DNA of 64,000 nt from Candidatus Methylomirabilota bacterium (GCA_028870115.1 JAGWQH010000025.1:1-64000), one strand, 5' to 3'. Positions 48,020-56,397 are shown, counted from the first letter of the stretch. Notes: generated by a model from the sequence alone, not told the origin. Made by a program: numbers and translations.

Positions 48020-48275
48020 CTTGACATCACTTCGGTAAGCGAAGTAGCATCCGCCTAGTGATGTCAGTGTACGGGCTGCTATCATCCTACGCCAATTTAT
48101 TGGTGTAGTGACCATGATGTCGAATACGCCACGTCGGCACCCGCAACTCAATGCAGAAAAAGAGGGGCCGTGGCGGTCTGTGGGGACTATGAATTGAACT
48201 ATCCCAGCACTCCCGCTGGAGACAAATATCTCACGGCCCTTCGGGGTAGGTAAACCACGAAGGGCCGTTCTGTAT
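48020..48275 (+). ncRNA. Structured gene-free region, candidate noncoding RNA
   Basis: Within a 691-bp gap (47858-48548) with no ORF of note, hairpins follow one another. TGACATCACT (48022-48031) pairs with AGTGATGTCA (48057-48066) around an inner ACTTC/GAAGT stem. CTACGCCAAT (48087-48096) pairs with ATTGGTGTAG (48099-48108). CGCCACG near 48127 pairs with CGTGGCG near 48168. CCAGC/GCTGG lies near 48204-48219. ACGGCCCTTCG (48233-48243) pairs with CGAAGGGCCGT (48258-48268). The strand and ends of any RNA are guesses. The rest of the gap shows nothing else. Confidence 0.4.
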
Positions 48276-48548
48276 CCGGGGCGCGCCGACCTTGCCGATC
48301 AAATGGGCCGGTCACACCCTTCGACCCCAGTCTGCAACACACTGGTGGAAAACCGGTAACAAGATCAGGAACGTCCAAGAGACGCCAGGCTGCCGGGATA
48401 TGAGCGCCACGCTGATCTATGCGTATCTCCGCAATTGAAGCGGGAGAGGAATTCGCAGCCATGTCGATACACGAGTGTAATGCGTCATAAATTCATTGAC
48501 ACTTGACCTCTTTTCTTTACTCTTAGGTCTCGATCAAAGGAGAGGAAC

Positions 48549-49700
48549 ATGCGGAAGAATATCGTTTTTTGTGCCGACGGCACGTGGAACAATCCGAACG
48601 AAGACGAAAACGCCGATCGGTCCCCTGATCCAACAAATGTTTATAAATTATTCAGTTGTCTTAACGGCGTGCTGGCAGCAGGTTCACCGCTTGCCGCTGA
48701 CGAACAGGAAAAGGAATTGGTTGAGGCGGCCATCACCCAGCAGACGGCCAAATATATTCATGGTGTCGGCGACTCCCGCAATGCGATAATTAAATTGATG
48801 GGTGGCACTTTTGGGGCTGGCGTCATTTGCCGAGTTGTACGTGGTTATACGTTCATTTCTCGAAACTACGAACCAGGAGCAAACATTTATATCATCGGCT
48901 TCAGTCGTGGCGCCTACACGGCGCGCGCACTGGCTGGCCTTATCGCATCGCAGGGACTCTTGGCCGCACATATCACTCAAGACAAAGAATTGGCATACAG
49001 GCGAGGCGCCGAGGCATGGTATCGTTACCGCAAGGCAACACTTTCAAACCCATTCTCCCTGGCTCACCTCGCAGAAATCGCCGCGAACCTCCCCGCATTT
49101 CTTTTGTACAGCTCACCCAAGGAACAAGACTTAATACCTGTAGACCGTATTGCAGTTGTAGCCGTATGGGAGACCGTGGGAGCAATGGGCTTCCCTGAAT
49201 ATGTGGCCAAAGGAAAGCGCGTAGACGCCTTCAAATTCGCTGACACAAAGCTGAGCCAAAAAGTAAGCCATGGTTTTCACGCCGTAGCATTGGATGAACG
49301 ACGCAATGATTTTACGCCAACTCTCTGGGACGCGGCTCCCACGGTGACACAGGTACTGTTTCCAGGGGCCCATGCCGATGTCGGCGGAGGTTATCCGAGG
49401 ACAGACGACGAGAGTGGGCTGTCTGACATTGCCTTAAAATGGATGATTGACCGATTGGGCGAAGTCGGTGTACGCTTTACCGACGGGCTGACGTACCCGA
49501 TCAGACCAAATCCCGCCGGGACTGCCCATAAGCCGTGGGCGCATTTGCCGTGGAACCTTCCCGGCGTCTCTCTTGGAGCCAGAAGCTTTCCCGCAGGAAT
49601 GGCACAAGATCCATCCGTTGCTGAAAGAATGGCCATCGATAGCGTAGTTAGTGACCCTAACGAATCTTCCGCGCCCTACAGGCCGGCTAACCTGCCCTAG
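48549..49700 (+). CDS. DUF2235 hydrolase (Tle1-like alpha/beta fold)
   Basis: 383 residues. The family start NIVFCADGTWN is followed by IHGVGDSRN, the nucleophile elbow IGFSRGAYTARALAG (Ser about 119), VAVWETVGAMGFP, and the acid/His region LFPGAHADVGGGYP. DUF2235 proteins include type VI secretion phospholipase effectors, but many are chromosomal enzymes without secretion genes; none are seen here. RBS AAAGGAGAGG. GC content looks slightly lower than its neighbours. Confidence 0.88.
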   Translation: MRKNIVFCADGTWNNPNEDENADRSPDPTNVYKLFSCLNGVLAAGSPLAADEQEKELVEAAITQQTAKYIHGVGDSRNAIIKLMGGTFGAGVICRVVRGYTFISRNYEPGANIYIIGFSRGAYTARALAGLIASQGLLAAHITQDKELAYRRGAEAWYRYRKATLSNPFSLAHLAEIAANLPAFLLYSSPKEQDLIPVDRIAVVAVWETVGAMGFPEYVAKGKRVDAFKFADTKLSQKVSHGFHAVALDERRNDFTPTLWDAAPTVTQVLFPGAHADVGGGYPRTDDESGLSDIALKWMIDRLGEVGVRFTDGLTYPIRPNPAGTAHKPWAHLPWNLPGVSLGARSFPAGMAQDPSVAERMAIDSVVSDPNESSAPYRPANLP

Positions 49701-49930
49701 GTCAGTGAAACAGAAGAGCCCGCGGCAAGTACGTCAGGCCCAGTCATACGCTGCAAGGGCCGCCCGCACGTGGGTGCCCCCGAGCTGGTACCTGGGTGCC
49801 GAGGATGGTAAGGACCGACATAGAGAAACGGGTACTCAGAAGACTGTTGCGACAGAGACTCGTGGGGCTACTTTCTCATGCGGCATAGTGCCAGGTTCTA
49901 AAGTCACACGTATTTCAAAAGGAGGATGGA

Positions 49931-50701
49931 ATGGCCAGGGCTAAAGGGATTCACGCACATAAGATCTTTAAGCTCGGCAAGGCGCCAGCGAAGAAAGACA
50001 AGCGGACTCTTCGGTTCGTCACTCTGTTGCGGGCGACGGCACCGGCGTTGCCAAATTCCTACGATTTCGACACCGCCCATTCGGGGATCCCGACCCCGAT
50101 GTTCGGAAACGATGTCTACGGCGACTGTGTTATCGCTGGCAGAGCGCACCAGACGCTCCGTTTCGAGGATATCGAACAAGGGGCAGTGTTGATGATCGCG
50201 GACAAAGAGGTGCTCAAAGAGTATTTCAAGGAGACGGGTGGATCCGACACGGGCCTCGTTGTTCTGGACTCCCTCAAGGAGTGGCGCCACAAGGGGTGGA
50301 AGGTCGGCAAGCACACCTACAAGATCCAGGCTTTCGCCGATGTGGATTTTACGAACTACGAGGAGATGCGTCAAGCCATCTTTGCCGACGTTGGGGTCGG
50401 CTTAGGCCTCCAACTCCCCAACGCTGCCAAGACGCAAATTCAAACCGGCCAGCCATGGGACGTGACGACAGGGCCTGACTCGACGCCAGGCTCCTGGGGC
50501 GGCCACTATGTCCATGTGCCCGGGTACACCCCCAGCGGACCCGTGTGCGTGACGTGGGGACGCAAGCAACAGATGACCTGGGCGTGGCTGGATAAGTACT
50601 GTGACGAAGCCCATGCCATATTCGACGCTAAGGACCGTTTCAAGAAAACCCTGATTGATAGGGCGAAGATTACTGCCTTTCTTAGTACCTTGGCAAAGTG
50701 A
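49931..50701 (+). CDS. Papain-like cysteine peptidase-fold protein of unknown function
   Basis: 256 residues, no signal peptide. Cys66 sits in FGNDVYGDCVIAGRAH, at the head of a helix as in papain-fold enzymes. His192 or His195 lies in SWGGHYVHVPGY, and VCVTWGRKQQMTW could carry the third catalytic-region residues. Basic N-terminus (KIFKLGKAPAKKDKRT). I recognise the pattern from uncharacterised bacterial and phage proteins; enzymatic activity is inferred. RBS AAAAGGAGG. It stands 230 bp after the DUF2235 gene. Confidence 0.6.
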   Translation: MARAKGIHAHKIFKLGKAPAKKDKRTLRFVTLLRATAPALPNSYDFDTAHSGIPTPMFGNDVYGDCVIAGRAHQTLRFEDIEQGAVLMIADKEVLKEYFKETGGSDTGLVVLDSLKEWRHKGWKVGKHTYKIQAFADVDFTNYEEMRQAIFADVGVGLGLQLPNAAKTQIQTGQPWDVTTGPDSTPGSWGGHYVHVPGYTPSGPVCVTWGRKQQMTWAWLDKYCDEAHAIFDAKDRFKKTLIDRAKITAFLSTLAK

Positions 50702-50762
50702 GGGGTCAAGCCCTCCAACTCTCAATATCAGGATATCGATGGCAACTATCCGTAAGCCTTTC

Positions 50763-50880
50763 TCTGACCGGGCATACGGCGTAGACACGAATCCCATCGC
50801 CGGCCATCTCCCGCGCCAGCGCCTCCGTGAAACCGTTCAGGCCGAACTTTGGGGCGCAGTAGACTGCCAGGGAGGGAAAG
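50763..50880 (-). pseudogene. Remnant of a short-chain dehydrogenase/reductase gene
   Basis: The minus strand encodes LAVYCAPKFGLNGFTEALAR then EMAGDGIRVYAVCP, the YxxxK catalytic segment and following strand of classical SDR enzymes. Neither the N-terminal Rossmann part nor a proper C-terminus is present. A palindromic repeat abuts its upstream side, so repeat-associated deletion may have destroyed the gene. Confidence 0.75.
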
Positions 50881-50895
50881 CCGTATTTCCCTCCC

Positions 50896-50941
50896 TGAAA
50901 TCCCTCCGTACCCCCCCTTTTTTTTGCAAAGTGGGGATAAA
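50896..50941. repeat. Palindromic repeat, degenerate intergenic copy
   Basis: GAAATCCCTCCGTACCCCCC, a T-run, then GCAAAGTGGGG: a worn copy of the element found in frame in pyrK and the DUF1156 gene. It lies between the SDR remnant and the transporter fusion gene. Confidence 0.7.
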
Positions 50942-50953
50942 ATGCCACGTTTG

Positions 50954-52498
50954 TCAAGGCGCTTGAAAGAGTTTGTCGAGGAACTCCCGCGTGACGACCG
51001 CGGCATCGCGGTGGCTGACATCCACATCATAGTTCATCTGTCGCATCGCCTCCTCCGAGATCCGTCCGGCCAGCCGCTCGATGGCCGTCCGAAGCTCCGG
51101 ATGAGCTGCCAGCGTCTCCGTTCGCACGACGGGGATGGCGTGGTAGGGTGGGAAATAGTGCCGGTCGTCCTCGAGCATGAACAGATCGAGTCCTTTGATT
51201 AGCCCACTGGTCGCCTCACCGGCGATCAGATCGACGGAGCCGCCGGCGAGCGCCCGGTAGCTGAGCGTAAGATCCATCACATGCGGTGTCTCTGCGAATC
51301 GCAGCCCGTAGGTCTGCACCAGTCCTTTGTAGCCGTCTTCGCGTTCCAGGAATTCGTATCCGAACGCGGCCTTCCAGTTCGGCGTATGCGGCGCCGCATC
51401 GCTGATCGTTTTGAGGTTAAGTCGGCGCGCCTCGGCAGCCCGGATGAGGATCGCGAACGTGTTGTTGAAGCCGAGGGGCGGCAGGACCGTGCGGTCGGTT
51501 GCCGCATACGCTGCGGTGACGCGCGCGAGCACATCCGCATGATCCCGCGACACCGGCTGATGAAAGATCGCGGTCAGGGCCGTTCCCGTATACTCGACGT
51601 AGGCGTCGATGGCGCCGGAGCGAAGCGCCTGATCGGCGATAAACGTGCCGCCGAGATTGAGACGGCGCTCGACCCTGAGATCGGTTGTCCGCTCGATCAC
51701 CTGGGCCAGCAACTCGCCGAGGATGACCTGTTCGGAAAAATTCTTCGACCCGATGATGACCCGGGAGCCCCAGCGCCCTGAGACGGCGAAGCTACCCATC
51801 ACGATCAGGGTCAGCGCGATGCCGGCGGCCACCAGCGCACGGACTGTCACGCGCCGCGATCGGGCGGTCCCTGGTGTCATAGCACGCTCCAGCCATCCGA
51901 GCGACGCGTCCACCGCAAGGGCGAGGAGCGCGGCCGGCACCGCGCCTGCCAGGATCAGGATCGGTTCGGTCATGGAGAGACCTCGGAAGATGTAGTCGCC
52001 GAGCCCTCCAGCACCAATGGCGGCAGCAATCGTGGCCGCCCCGACGCCGACAACCGCTGCCACCCGTACCCCCGCCACCATCGTCGGCATCGCCAGCGGC
52101 AGTTCGACTTGCAGCAGCAACTGTTGTGGCGTCATCCCCAGGGCCACACCTGCATCCCGCGCGGCCCGGTCGATCCCCTGGATGCCGGCAACCGTGTTGC
52201 GCATGACCGGCAGCAGCGCATAGAGGATGAGCACGAGCAGCGCGCTTCTAGCGCCGACCCCTCCAATCACCGGCAGGGCCACCAGGAAACCGAACATGGC
52301 CAGGCTGGGCACCGTCTGCGCGATGTTGGCGAAGGCGAGCAGCGCGGTGCCCAGCCGTGGCCGCCGTGCCGCCACGATCCCGAGCGGTACCCCGATGGCG
52401 ATTGCCGCGACGGTCGCGACCAGCGTGAGCAGCAGATGCTGAGCGACGGCGCCCAGCATATCGGCGCGATGGACGAACCAGAAGTTAATCAGAGTCAC
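50954..52498 (-). CDS. Permease-substrate-binding-protein fusion of a betaine/ergothioneine-type ABC importer
   Basis: 514 residues from the GTG at 52498, which overlaps the ATPase gene by 14 bp; an ATG at 52459 is an alternative. The N-terminal ~215 residues form a five- or six-helix permease (LPLAMPTMVAGVRVAAVVGVG is the EAA-type loop). After a TM linker, a type F binding domain begins at VIIGSKNFSEQVILGELLAQ. This permease-binding-protein fusion is the architecture of EgtU/OpuFB-type importers. The egtD-like gene two genes upstream in the same unit favours ergothioneine or another trimethyl-histidine betaine over choline; this is inference. Confidence 0.85.
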   Translation of the reverse strand: MTLINFWFVHRADMLGAVAQHLLLTLVATVAAIAIGVPLGIVAARRPRLGTALLAFANIAQTVPSLAMFGFLVALPVIGGVGARSALLVLILYALLPVMRNTVAGIQGIDRAARDAGVALGMTPQQLLLQVELPLAMPTMVAGVRVAAVVGVGAATIAAAIGAGGLGDYIFRGLSMTEPILILAGAVPAALLALAVDASLGWLERAMTPGTARSRRVTVRALVAAGIALTLIVMGSFAVSGRWGSRVIIGSKNFSEQVILGELLAQVIERTTDLRVERRLNLGGTFIADQALRSGAIDAYVEYTGTALTAIFHQPVSRDHADVLARVTAAYAATDRTVLPPLGFNNTFAILIRAAEARRLNLKTISDAAPHTPNWKAAFGYEFLEREDGYKGLVQTYGLRFAETPHVMDLTLSYRALAGGSVDLIAGEATSGLIKGLDLFMLEDDRHYFPPYHAIPVVRTETLAAHPELRTAIERLAGRISEEAMRQMNYDVDVSHRDAAVVTREFLDKLFQAP

Positions 52499-53252
52499 GG
52501 GCGATGACCGGTACCGGTGGCATAGCGTCGAGGAACATTCGGATCCTCGGATCGCCCGTGCGGGCGACTGTCTCCGGCGTATCGAGGGCCACGAGGCGTC
52601 CCTGATCCAGGACACCGAGTCGGGTGGCGAGCGCAAATGCTTCACCCATGTCGTGCGACACCATGACGACGGTTTTATGGAGCTGTTCCTGAATGCGGCG
52701 GAACTCGCGATGCAGTTCGGCTCGTGTGAGCGGATCGAGCGCGCCGAACGGCTCATCCATCAGGATCACGGGGGGGTCAGCGGCGAGCGCCCTCGCGAAT
52801 CCTACTCGTTGGCGTTGCCCGCCTGAGAGCTCGTGGGGAAATCGCTCTTCAAAGGTTGAGGGATCAAGCCCGACAAGCTCCAACAACTCCTGACAGCGTG
52901 CATGGATACGGGGCTCCGGCCATCCGTTGAGGCGCGGTACGACCCCGATGTTGCGGCCGATGGTCATGTGTGGAAACAGGCCGACCTCCTGCAGTACATA
53001 GCCGATCCGGCGGCGCAAGGCGATCGGGTCCCACTCGAGTGTCGGTCGACCCTCTACCCGAACCTCGCCGGCGCTCGGGACGAGGAGGCGGTTGATCAGC
53101 CGCAGGATAGTCGTCTTGCCGACGCCGCTACGGCCCACAAGGACGAGCACCGCACCGCGCTCCACGGTGAAGCTGACGTCATCAAGAATCACCGCGCCGC
53201 CAGGGGCTCGGTAATGCACATGCGCAAACTCAATTGCAGATAGGTTGTTCAT
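52485..53252 (-). CDS. ABC importer ATP-binding protein (quaternary amine/EgtV type)
   Basis: 255 residues. Walker A VGRSGVGKTT, signature LSGGQRQRVGFARALA, Walker B VILMDEPFGALDP, and the switch region VVMVSHDMGEAFALA. No CBS domains follow, unlike OpuCA of classical osmoprotectant systems. It pairs with the downstream fusion subunit and follows the egtD-like gene by 39 bp. Confidence 0.9.
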   Translation of the reverse strand: MNNLSAIEFAHVHYRAPGGAVILDDVSFTVERGAVLVLVGRSGVGKTTILRLINRLLVPSAGEVRVEGRPTLEWDPIALRRRIGYVLQEVGLFPHMTIGRNIGVVPRLNGWPEPRIHARCQELLELVGLDPSTFEERFPHELSGGQRQRVGFARALAADPPVILMDEPFGALDPLTRAELHREFRRIQEQLHKTVVMVSHDMGEAFALATRLGVLDQGRLVALDTPETVARTGDPRIRMFLDAMPPVPVIARDSD

Positions 53253-53291
53253 GGCCCGCAGGAAGGGACATCCGGATGGTAGGTGGGAGGA

Positions 53292-54266
53292 TCAGGAGAC
53301 CAGAAAAAGACAAAATTGATCCCGAGGATCGGTAAAGTGACCAAGTACGTGAAACTCGTGACGAGTGAGCAGGGATTCCATTCCCAGTCGGGAGTATTTA
53401 TAGCAGTTTTCCGTGTGAATCGTTTCACCTTGACGAAAATCGATGCCGAGGTCCAGATTGGCGATGCTCACGTGCTGGTCGCGCAGGCTGACCAAGTGCA
53501 TCTCTATCCGGTTGTGCTCGCGATTCCAGGCCACCCGATGTCGAAACGCGGTGAGATCGAAGTCGGCGTGCAGTTCTCGATTGAGTCGGGTCAAGATGTT
53601 GAGATTAAACCGTGCGGTGACGCCCAGGGTGTCGTCGTAAGCCGCTTCCAGAGCAGCAGGATCTTTGATCAGGTCAACCCCCAACAGGAGCCGGTCTATT
53701 GGGCGAAGATGGCGGCGGAGCATTAAAAAAAACCGGGCAATATCTTCTTCCGCAAAGTTACCGATAGTAGAGCCCAGAAAAGCGATCAATCGAGGTCCGA
53801 TTGCGTGTGTGGTAAGGTAGCTCAGCCCATCCCCGAATTCGGCAGCTACCCCCACGACCTGCAGACGCGGGTACGCATGTACGAGTGCTCGAGTTCCATT
53901 CTGAAGTCCGGCCGGTGAGATGTCAACGGCATAGTAGGTAAGCGCCTGCTGCCGAGCCAGGCAGGAATCGATCAGGTATCGGATCTTCGTAGAGCCGCCA
54001 CTACCGAGTTCGACCAGCGCGAGGTCTGGGGGGCAGCGTTGGATAATGGAAGCGGCATGCTCGGCGAGAATGGCGGTCTCCGTCCGTGTGAGGTAGTACT
54101 CGGGCAGCTCGCTGATCTGCTCAAACAGCGCGTTTCCTTCAGGATCGTAGAAGTATTTACACGGAAGCCACTTCCTGGACGCGGTGAGTCCCTGCCGGAC
54201 ATCGTCCGCCAGCCTGCCTCGACCGCCGGTCAGCGTGACGCTGGTGTACCGAGCTTCATCCGTCAT
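53292..54266 (-). CDS. egtD: EgtD-family L-histidine N-alpha-methyltransferase
   Basis: 324 residues. KYFYDPEGNALFEQISELPE and YYLTRTE, LVELGSGGSTK (SAM loop), LIAFLGSTIGNF (the Asn that helps hold histidine) and LIKDPAALEAAYDD match EgtD. The late substrate motif reads IHTENCYKY where mycobacterial EgtD has TEVS, so a Ser that contacts the imidazole appears as Cys (alignment by eye). EgtD makes hercynine, the ergothioneine precursor. No egtB sulfoxide synthase is in the window. It heads the operon with the importer genes. Confidence 0.88.
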   Translation of the reverse strand: MTDEARYTSVTLTGGRGRLADDVRQGLTASRKWLPCKYFYDPEGNALFEQISELPEYYLTRTETAILAEHAASIIQRCPPDLALVELGSGGSTKIRYLIDSCLARQQALTYYAVDISPAGLQNGTRALVHAYPRLQVVGVAAEFGDGLSYLTTHAIGPRLIAFLGSTIGNFAEEDIARFFLMLRRHLRPIDRLLLGVDLIKDPAALEAAYDDTLGVTARFNLNILTRLNRELHADFDLTAFRHRVAWNREHNRIEMHLVSLRDQHVSIANLDLGIDFRQGETIHTENCYKYSRLGMESLLTRHEFHVLGHFTDPRDQFCLFLVS

Positions 54267-54725
54267 GATATCGCTCCGACTCAGGAAGGCGCTTGACGCC
54301 TCAAGAGCTACCTGTCCACATCACGTTGTTACCGTATTTTCATGAGGATGTATGTGTCCTGCTTACGATCGTTTCGGATTTCATCCGCTTGAACCGTGAT
54401 CGGTTGTTGAGGCTCGCGAAAGGCGAGCGATGGTATAGCTGTTACGACGGTGTAAGTATAGCATAGATTCTGCCGGCATTTTTAACCATACGATGCCTGT
54501 TCCGTGTCCCACCCACAATAACTGAAAAGACTTGCCCCATCTCTGCAGCTCTTCTATACTCGCGGGCGATGAACAGATTAGCGGTGCCCTCGACGACTGC
54601 TACCGTCAGAATCCTGCCGGTCTTGAGGCGCCTCAAGACCGGCGGCTGAGGCGCACCTCAGAGATCATACGCGGGAGATTGACGGGCAGCCGCACGAAGC
54701 TGTTCACCGTTAGAATGGAGGGGTT
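54267..54725. other. Intergenic region between divergent egtD and epimerase genes
   Basis: About 460 bp. It should hold the egtD promoter (minus) and that of the epimerase gene (plus). The striking content is the pair of palindromes at 54616-54661. A 64-residue ORF on the minus strand (54442-54636) has no recognisable features and overlaps the palindrome, so it is not called. Confidence 0.5.
54616..54661. promoter_or_regulatory. Perfect 28-bp palindrome followed by a second palindrome
   Basis: GCCGGTCTTGAGGC (54616-54629) is immediately followed by its exact complement GCCTCAAGACCGGC (54630-54643), with no loop. CTGAGG (54646-54651) and CCTCAG (54656-54661) form the next. Zero-loop palindromes are better protein-binding sites than hairpins. 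About 65 bp upstream of the epimerase start. Confidence 0.55.
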
Positions 54726-55631
54726 ATGAAGGTATTTGTAACTGGTGCAAGCGGCTACATTGGCTTCAATGTGGCCTCGGCTTTTCGCCGCGCCGGCCAT
54801 GAGGTATGGGGACTGGTCCGCAGCGAGAAAAAGGCTCATACTATTGCCACGCACGAGATCCGCCCGGTCATCGGGAGCATGCAGCATCCGGAAAGTTATC
54901 AGCAGATTGCTGAGCAATGCGGTGTGCTGATCCACGCCGCCGTGGATTACCAGGCAGACACCTTTTCGCTGGACAGACAAACGATGGAGGTGTTGCTGGC
55001 GGCCGGCAAACGCGATTCGCAGCCGAAGATCGTTGTCTACACAAGTGGGACGTGGGTCTATGGCGATACCCTCGGCAAGACAGCGGATGAGGGTGCGTCC
55101 TTGAGACCAGCGACGCTGGTCGCCAGCCGTCCCGGCATCGAGCAGATGGTACTGAACACAGCCGGGGTCTGGGGGGTCGTGGTGCGGCCCGGCTGCGTCT
55201 ATGGCCGGCAAGGGGGGCTGACCGGGATGTGGTTCGACGGCCCCGACAAAGGCAGAGTACTCCAGGTGGTTGGCGACGGCAATAATCATTGGGCGATGGT
55301 GCATGTCGACGATCTGGCCGATGGGTATCTACGCGCGGCTGAGAGCGGACTTGCCGGCGAGGTCTTCAACCTTACCGATCACTCAAGTTCCACCGTACGC
55401 GAAATGGCCGAGGCCGTTGCGCGGGTCACCGGATATGCCGGATACACGGAATTCCTCCCGGCAGACGAGGCCTCTTACATCATTAACGGTTTTGCCGAGT
55501 GTCTGACCTTGGATCAACGTGTAGATTCCAGCAAGGCCGTACGCCTGTTGGGATGGCAACCGAAACATCGCGGCTTTATTGAGCAGGTGGACACCTATTT
55601 TCAGTCGTGGAAAGCTGCCCAGTATGCCTGA
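54726..55631 (+). CDS. NAD-dependent epimerase/dehydratase (extended SDR)
   Basis: 301 residues. Rossmann start MKVFVTGASGYIGFNVASAF, a YTSGTWVYGD strand, and GVWGVVVRPGCVYG. The usual YxxxK active-site pair is not obvious; the family includes atypical members with changed catalytic residues. GGVLIHAAVDY sits where the substrate pocket begins. The substrate is unknown; sugar nucleotide or isoprenoid modification are possible. It is 86 bp before rnpB on the same strand. Confidence 0.85.
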   Translation: MKVFVTGASGYIGFNVASAFRRAGHEVWGLVRSEKKAHTIATHEIRPVIGSMQHPESYQQIAEQCGVLIHAAVDYQADTFSLDRQTMEVLLAAGKRDSQPKIVVYTSGTWVYGDTLGKTADEGASLRPATLVASRPGIEQMVLNTAGVWGVVVRPGCVYGRQGGLTGMWFDGPDKGRVLQVVGDGNNHWAMVHVDDLADGYLRAAESGLAGEVFNLTDHSSSTVREMAEAVARVTGYAGYTEFLPADEASYIINGFAECLTLDQRVDSSKAVRLLGWQPKHRGFIEQVDTYFQSWKAAQYA

Positions 55632-55717
55632 TACCGCCTTCGCCCTCGCGCGGCCCGCTATCCGGCACAGCGTGGATCGCCATTGCAAATCGCGCCCACG
55701 TGGGTTACGTTGATAGT

Positions 55718-56162
55718 GGCCGAAGTCGGTCGGATGGCTGCCGGTTCGCCTTTGGCGGACGGGAGGAAAGTCCGGACTCCGGAGGGCAGGGTGCTGGGTA
55801 ACGCCCAGGGAGGGTGACCTCACGGACAGTGCCACAGAAAAGATACCGCCCACGCGGCATTATCGGCCGCCAGGCTTCGCCGCGAGCGTAGCTGAACGGT
55901 CCCGTGGGTAAGGGTGAAATGGTGCGGTAAGAGCGCACCAGCGGCATGGTGACATGTCGGCTTGGCAAACCCCACTCGGAGCAAGGCCAAATAGGTCCCG
56001 CCCCATTATGCAGAGAGCGGCCCGCTCTCGTGCTCCTTCCAGGGCAGGCGGGACGGGTAGGCTGCTTGAGCCCGGCGGTAACGTCGGGCCTAGAGGAATG
56101 GTCATCCGGTCGGACCGCAAAGTCCGGCCGTACAGGATCCGGCTTACAGACCGACTTCGGCC
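55718..56162 (+). ncRNA. rnpB: RNase P RNA (bacterial type A)
   Basis: The ends pair (GGCCGAAGTCGGTC with GACCGACTTCGGCC). Conserved cores are GAGGAAAGTCCGGACTCC near 55763, CAGTGCCACAGAAA near 55830, GGTGAAATGGTGCGGTAAGAG near 55914, and the 3' AGAGGAATGGTCATC. About 445 nt, somewhat longer than typical, because of extended stems in the middle. It matures the 5' ends of tRNAs as the catalytic subunit with RnpA. Confidence 0.97.
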
Positions 56163-56258
56163 ATATCTATAGAATTAAGCAGTTATCACGGTTTTAAAGA
56201 ACGATAAGCGGGTGTAACATAATCTTGGTCTGTAATTCACACCGCGAGAGGCGCATTG

Positions 56259-56369
56259 ATGTGGGGACTTGACACAGACGTTATTATTTGGGCGGTTGTG
56301 GTTGGCGTCTTAGCGATCGGCTATGGCCTGTGGTGGGTTATTGTTCGAAAGATTTCTCGGAAGTCGTAG
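56259..56369 (+). CDS. 36-residue single-helix membrane miniprotein
   Basis: MWGLDTDVIIWAVVVGVLAI, then GYGLWWVIVRKISRKS. One transmembrane helix with a positively charged C-terminus, in outside-to-inside orientation by the positive-inside rule. GAGAGG lies eight bases before the ATG. Its length and shape recall small accessory subunits of transporters or oxidases, but no partner is adjacent. It is followed by an inverted repeat at 56370-56396. Confidence 0.5.
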   Translation: MWGLDTDVIIWAVVVGVLAIGYGLWWVIVRKISRKS

Positions 56370-56397
56370 GTCGGGTTAGCGTAGCGTAACCCGACAA
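56370..56397. repeat. GTCGGGTTAGC inverted repeat
   Basis: GTCGGGTTAGCG followed by TAGCGTAACCCGAC. This palindromic sequence is common between bacterial genes and may act as a transcription end for the miniprotein gene. Confidence 0.7.

Noticed and set aside
48199-48462. 87-residue minus-strand frame in the gene-free region
   Set aside because: No homology pattern or ribosome site, and it overlaps the strongest hairpin of the structured region.
54442-54636. 64-residue minus-strand frame upstream of egtD
   Set aside because: Overlaps the 28-bp palindrome, no ribosome site, not recognised.
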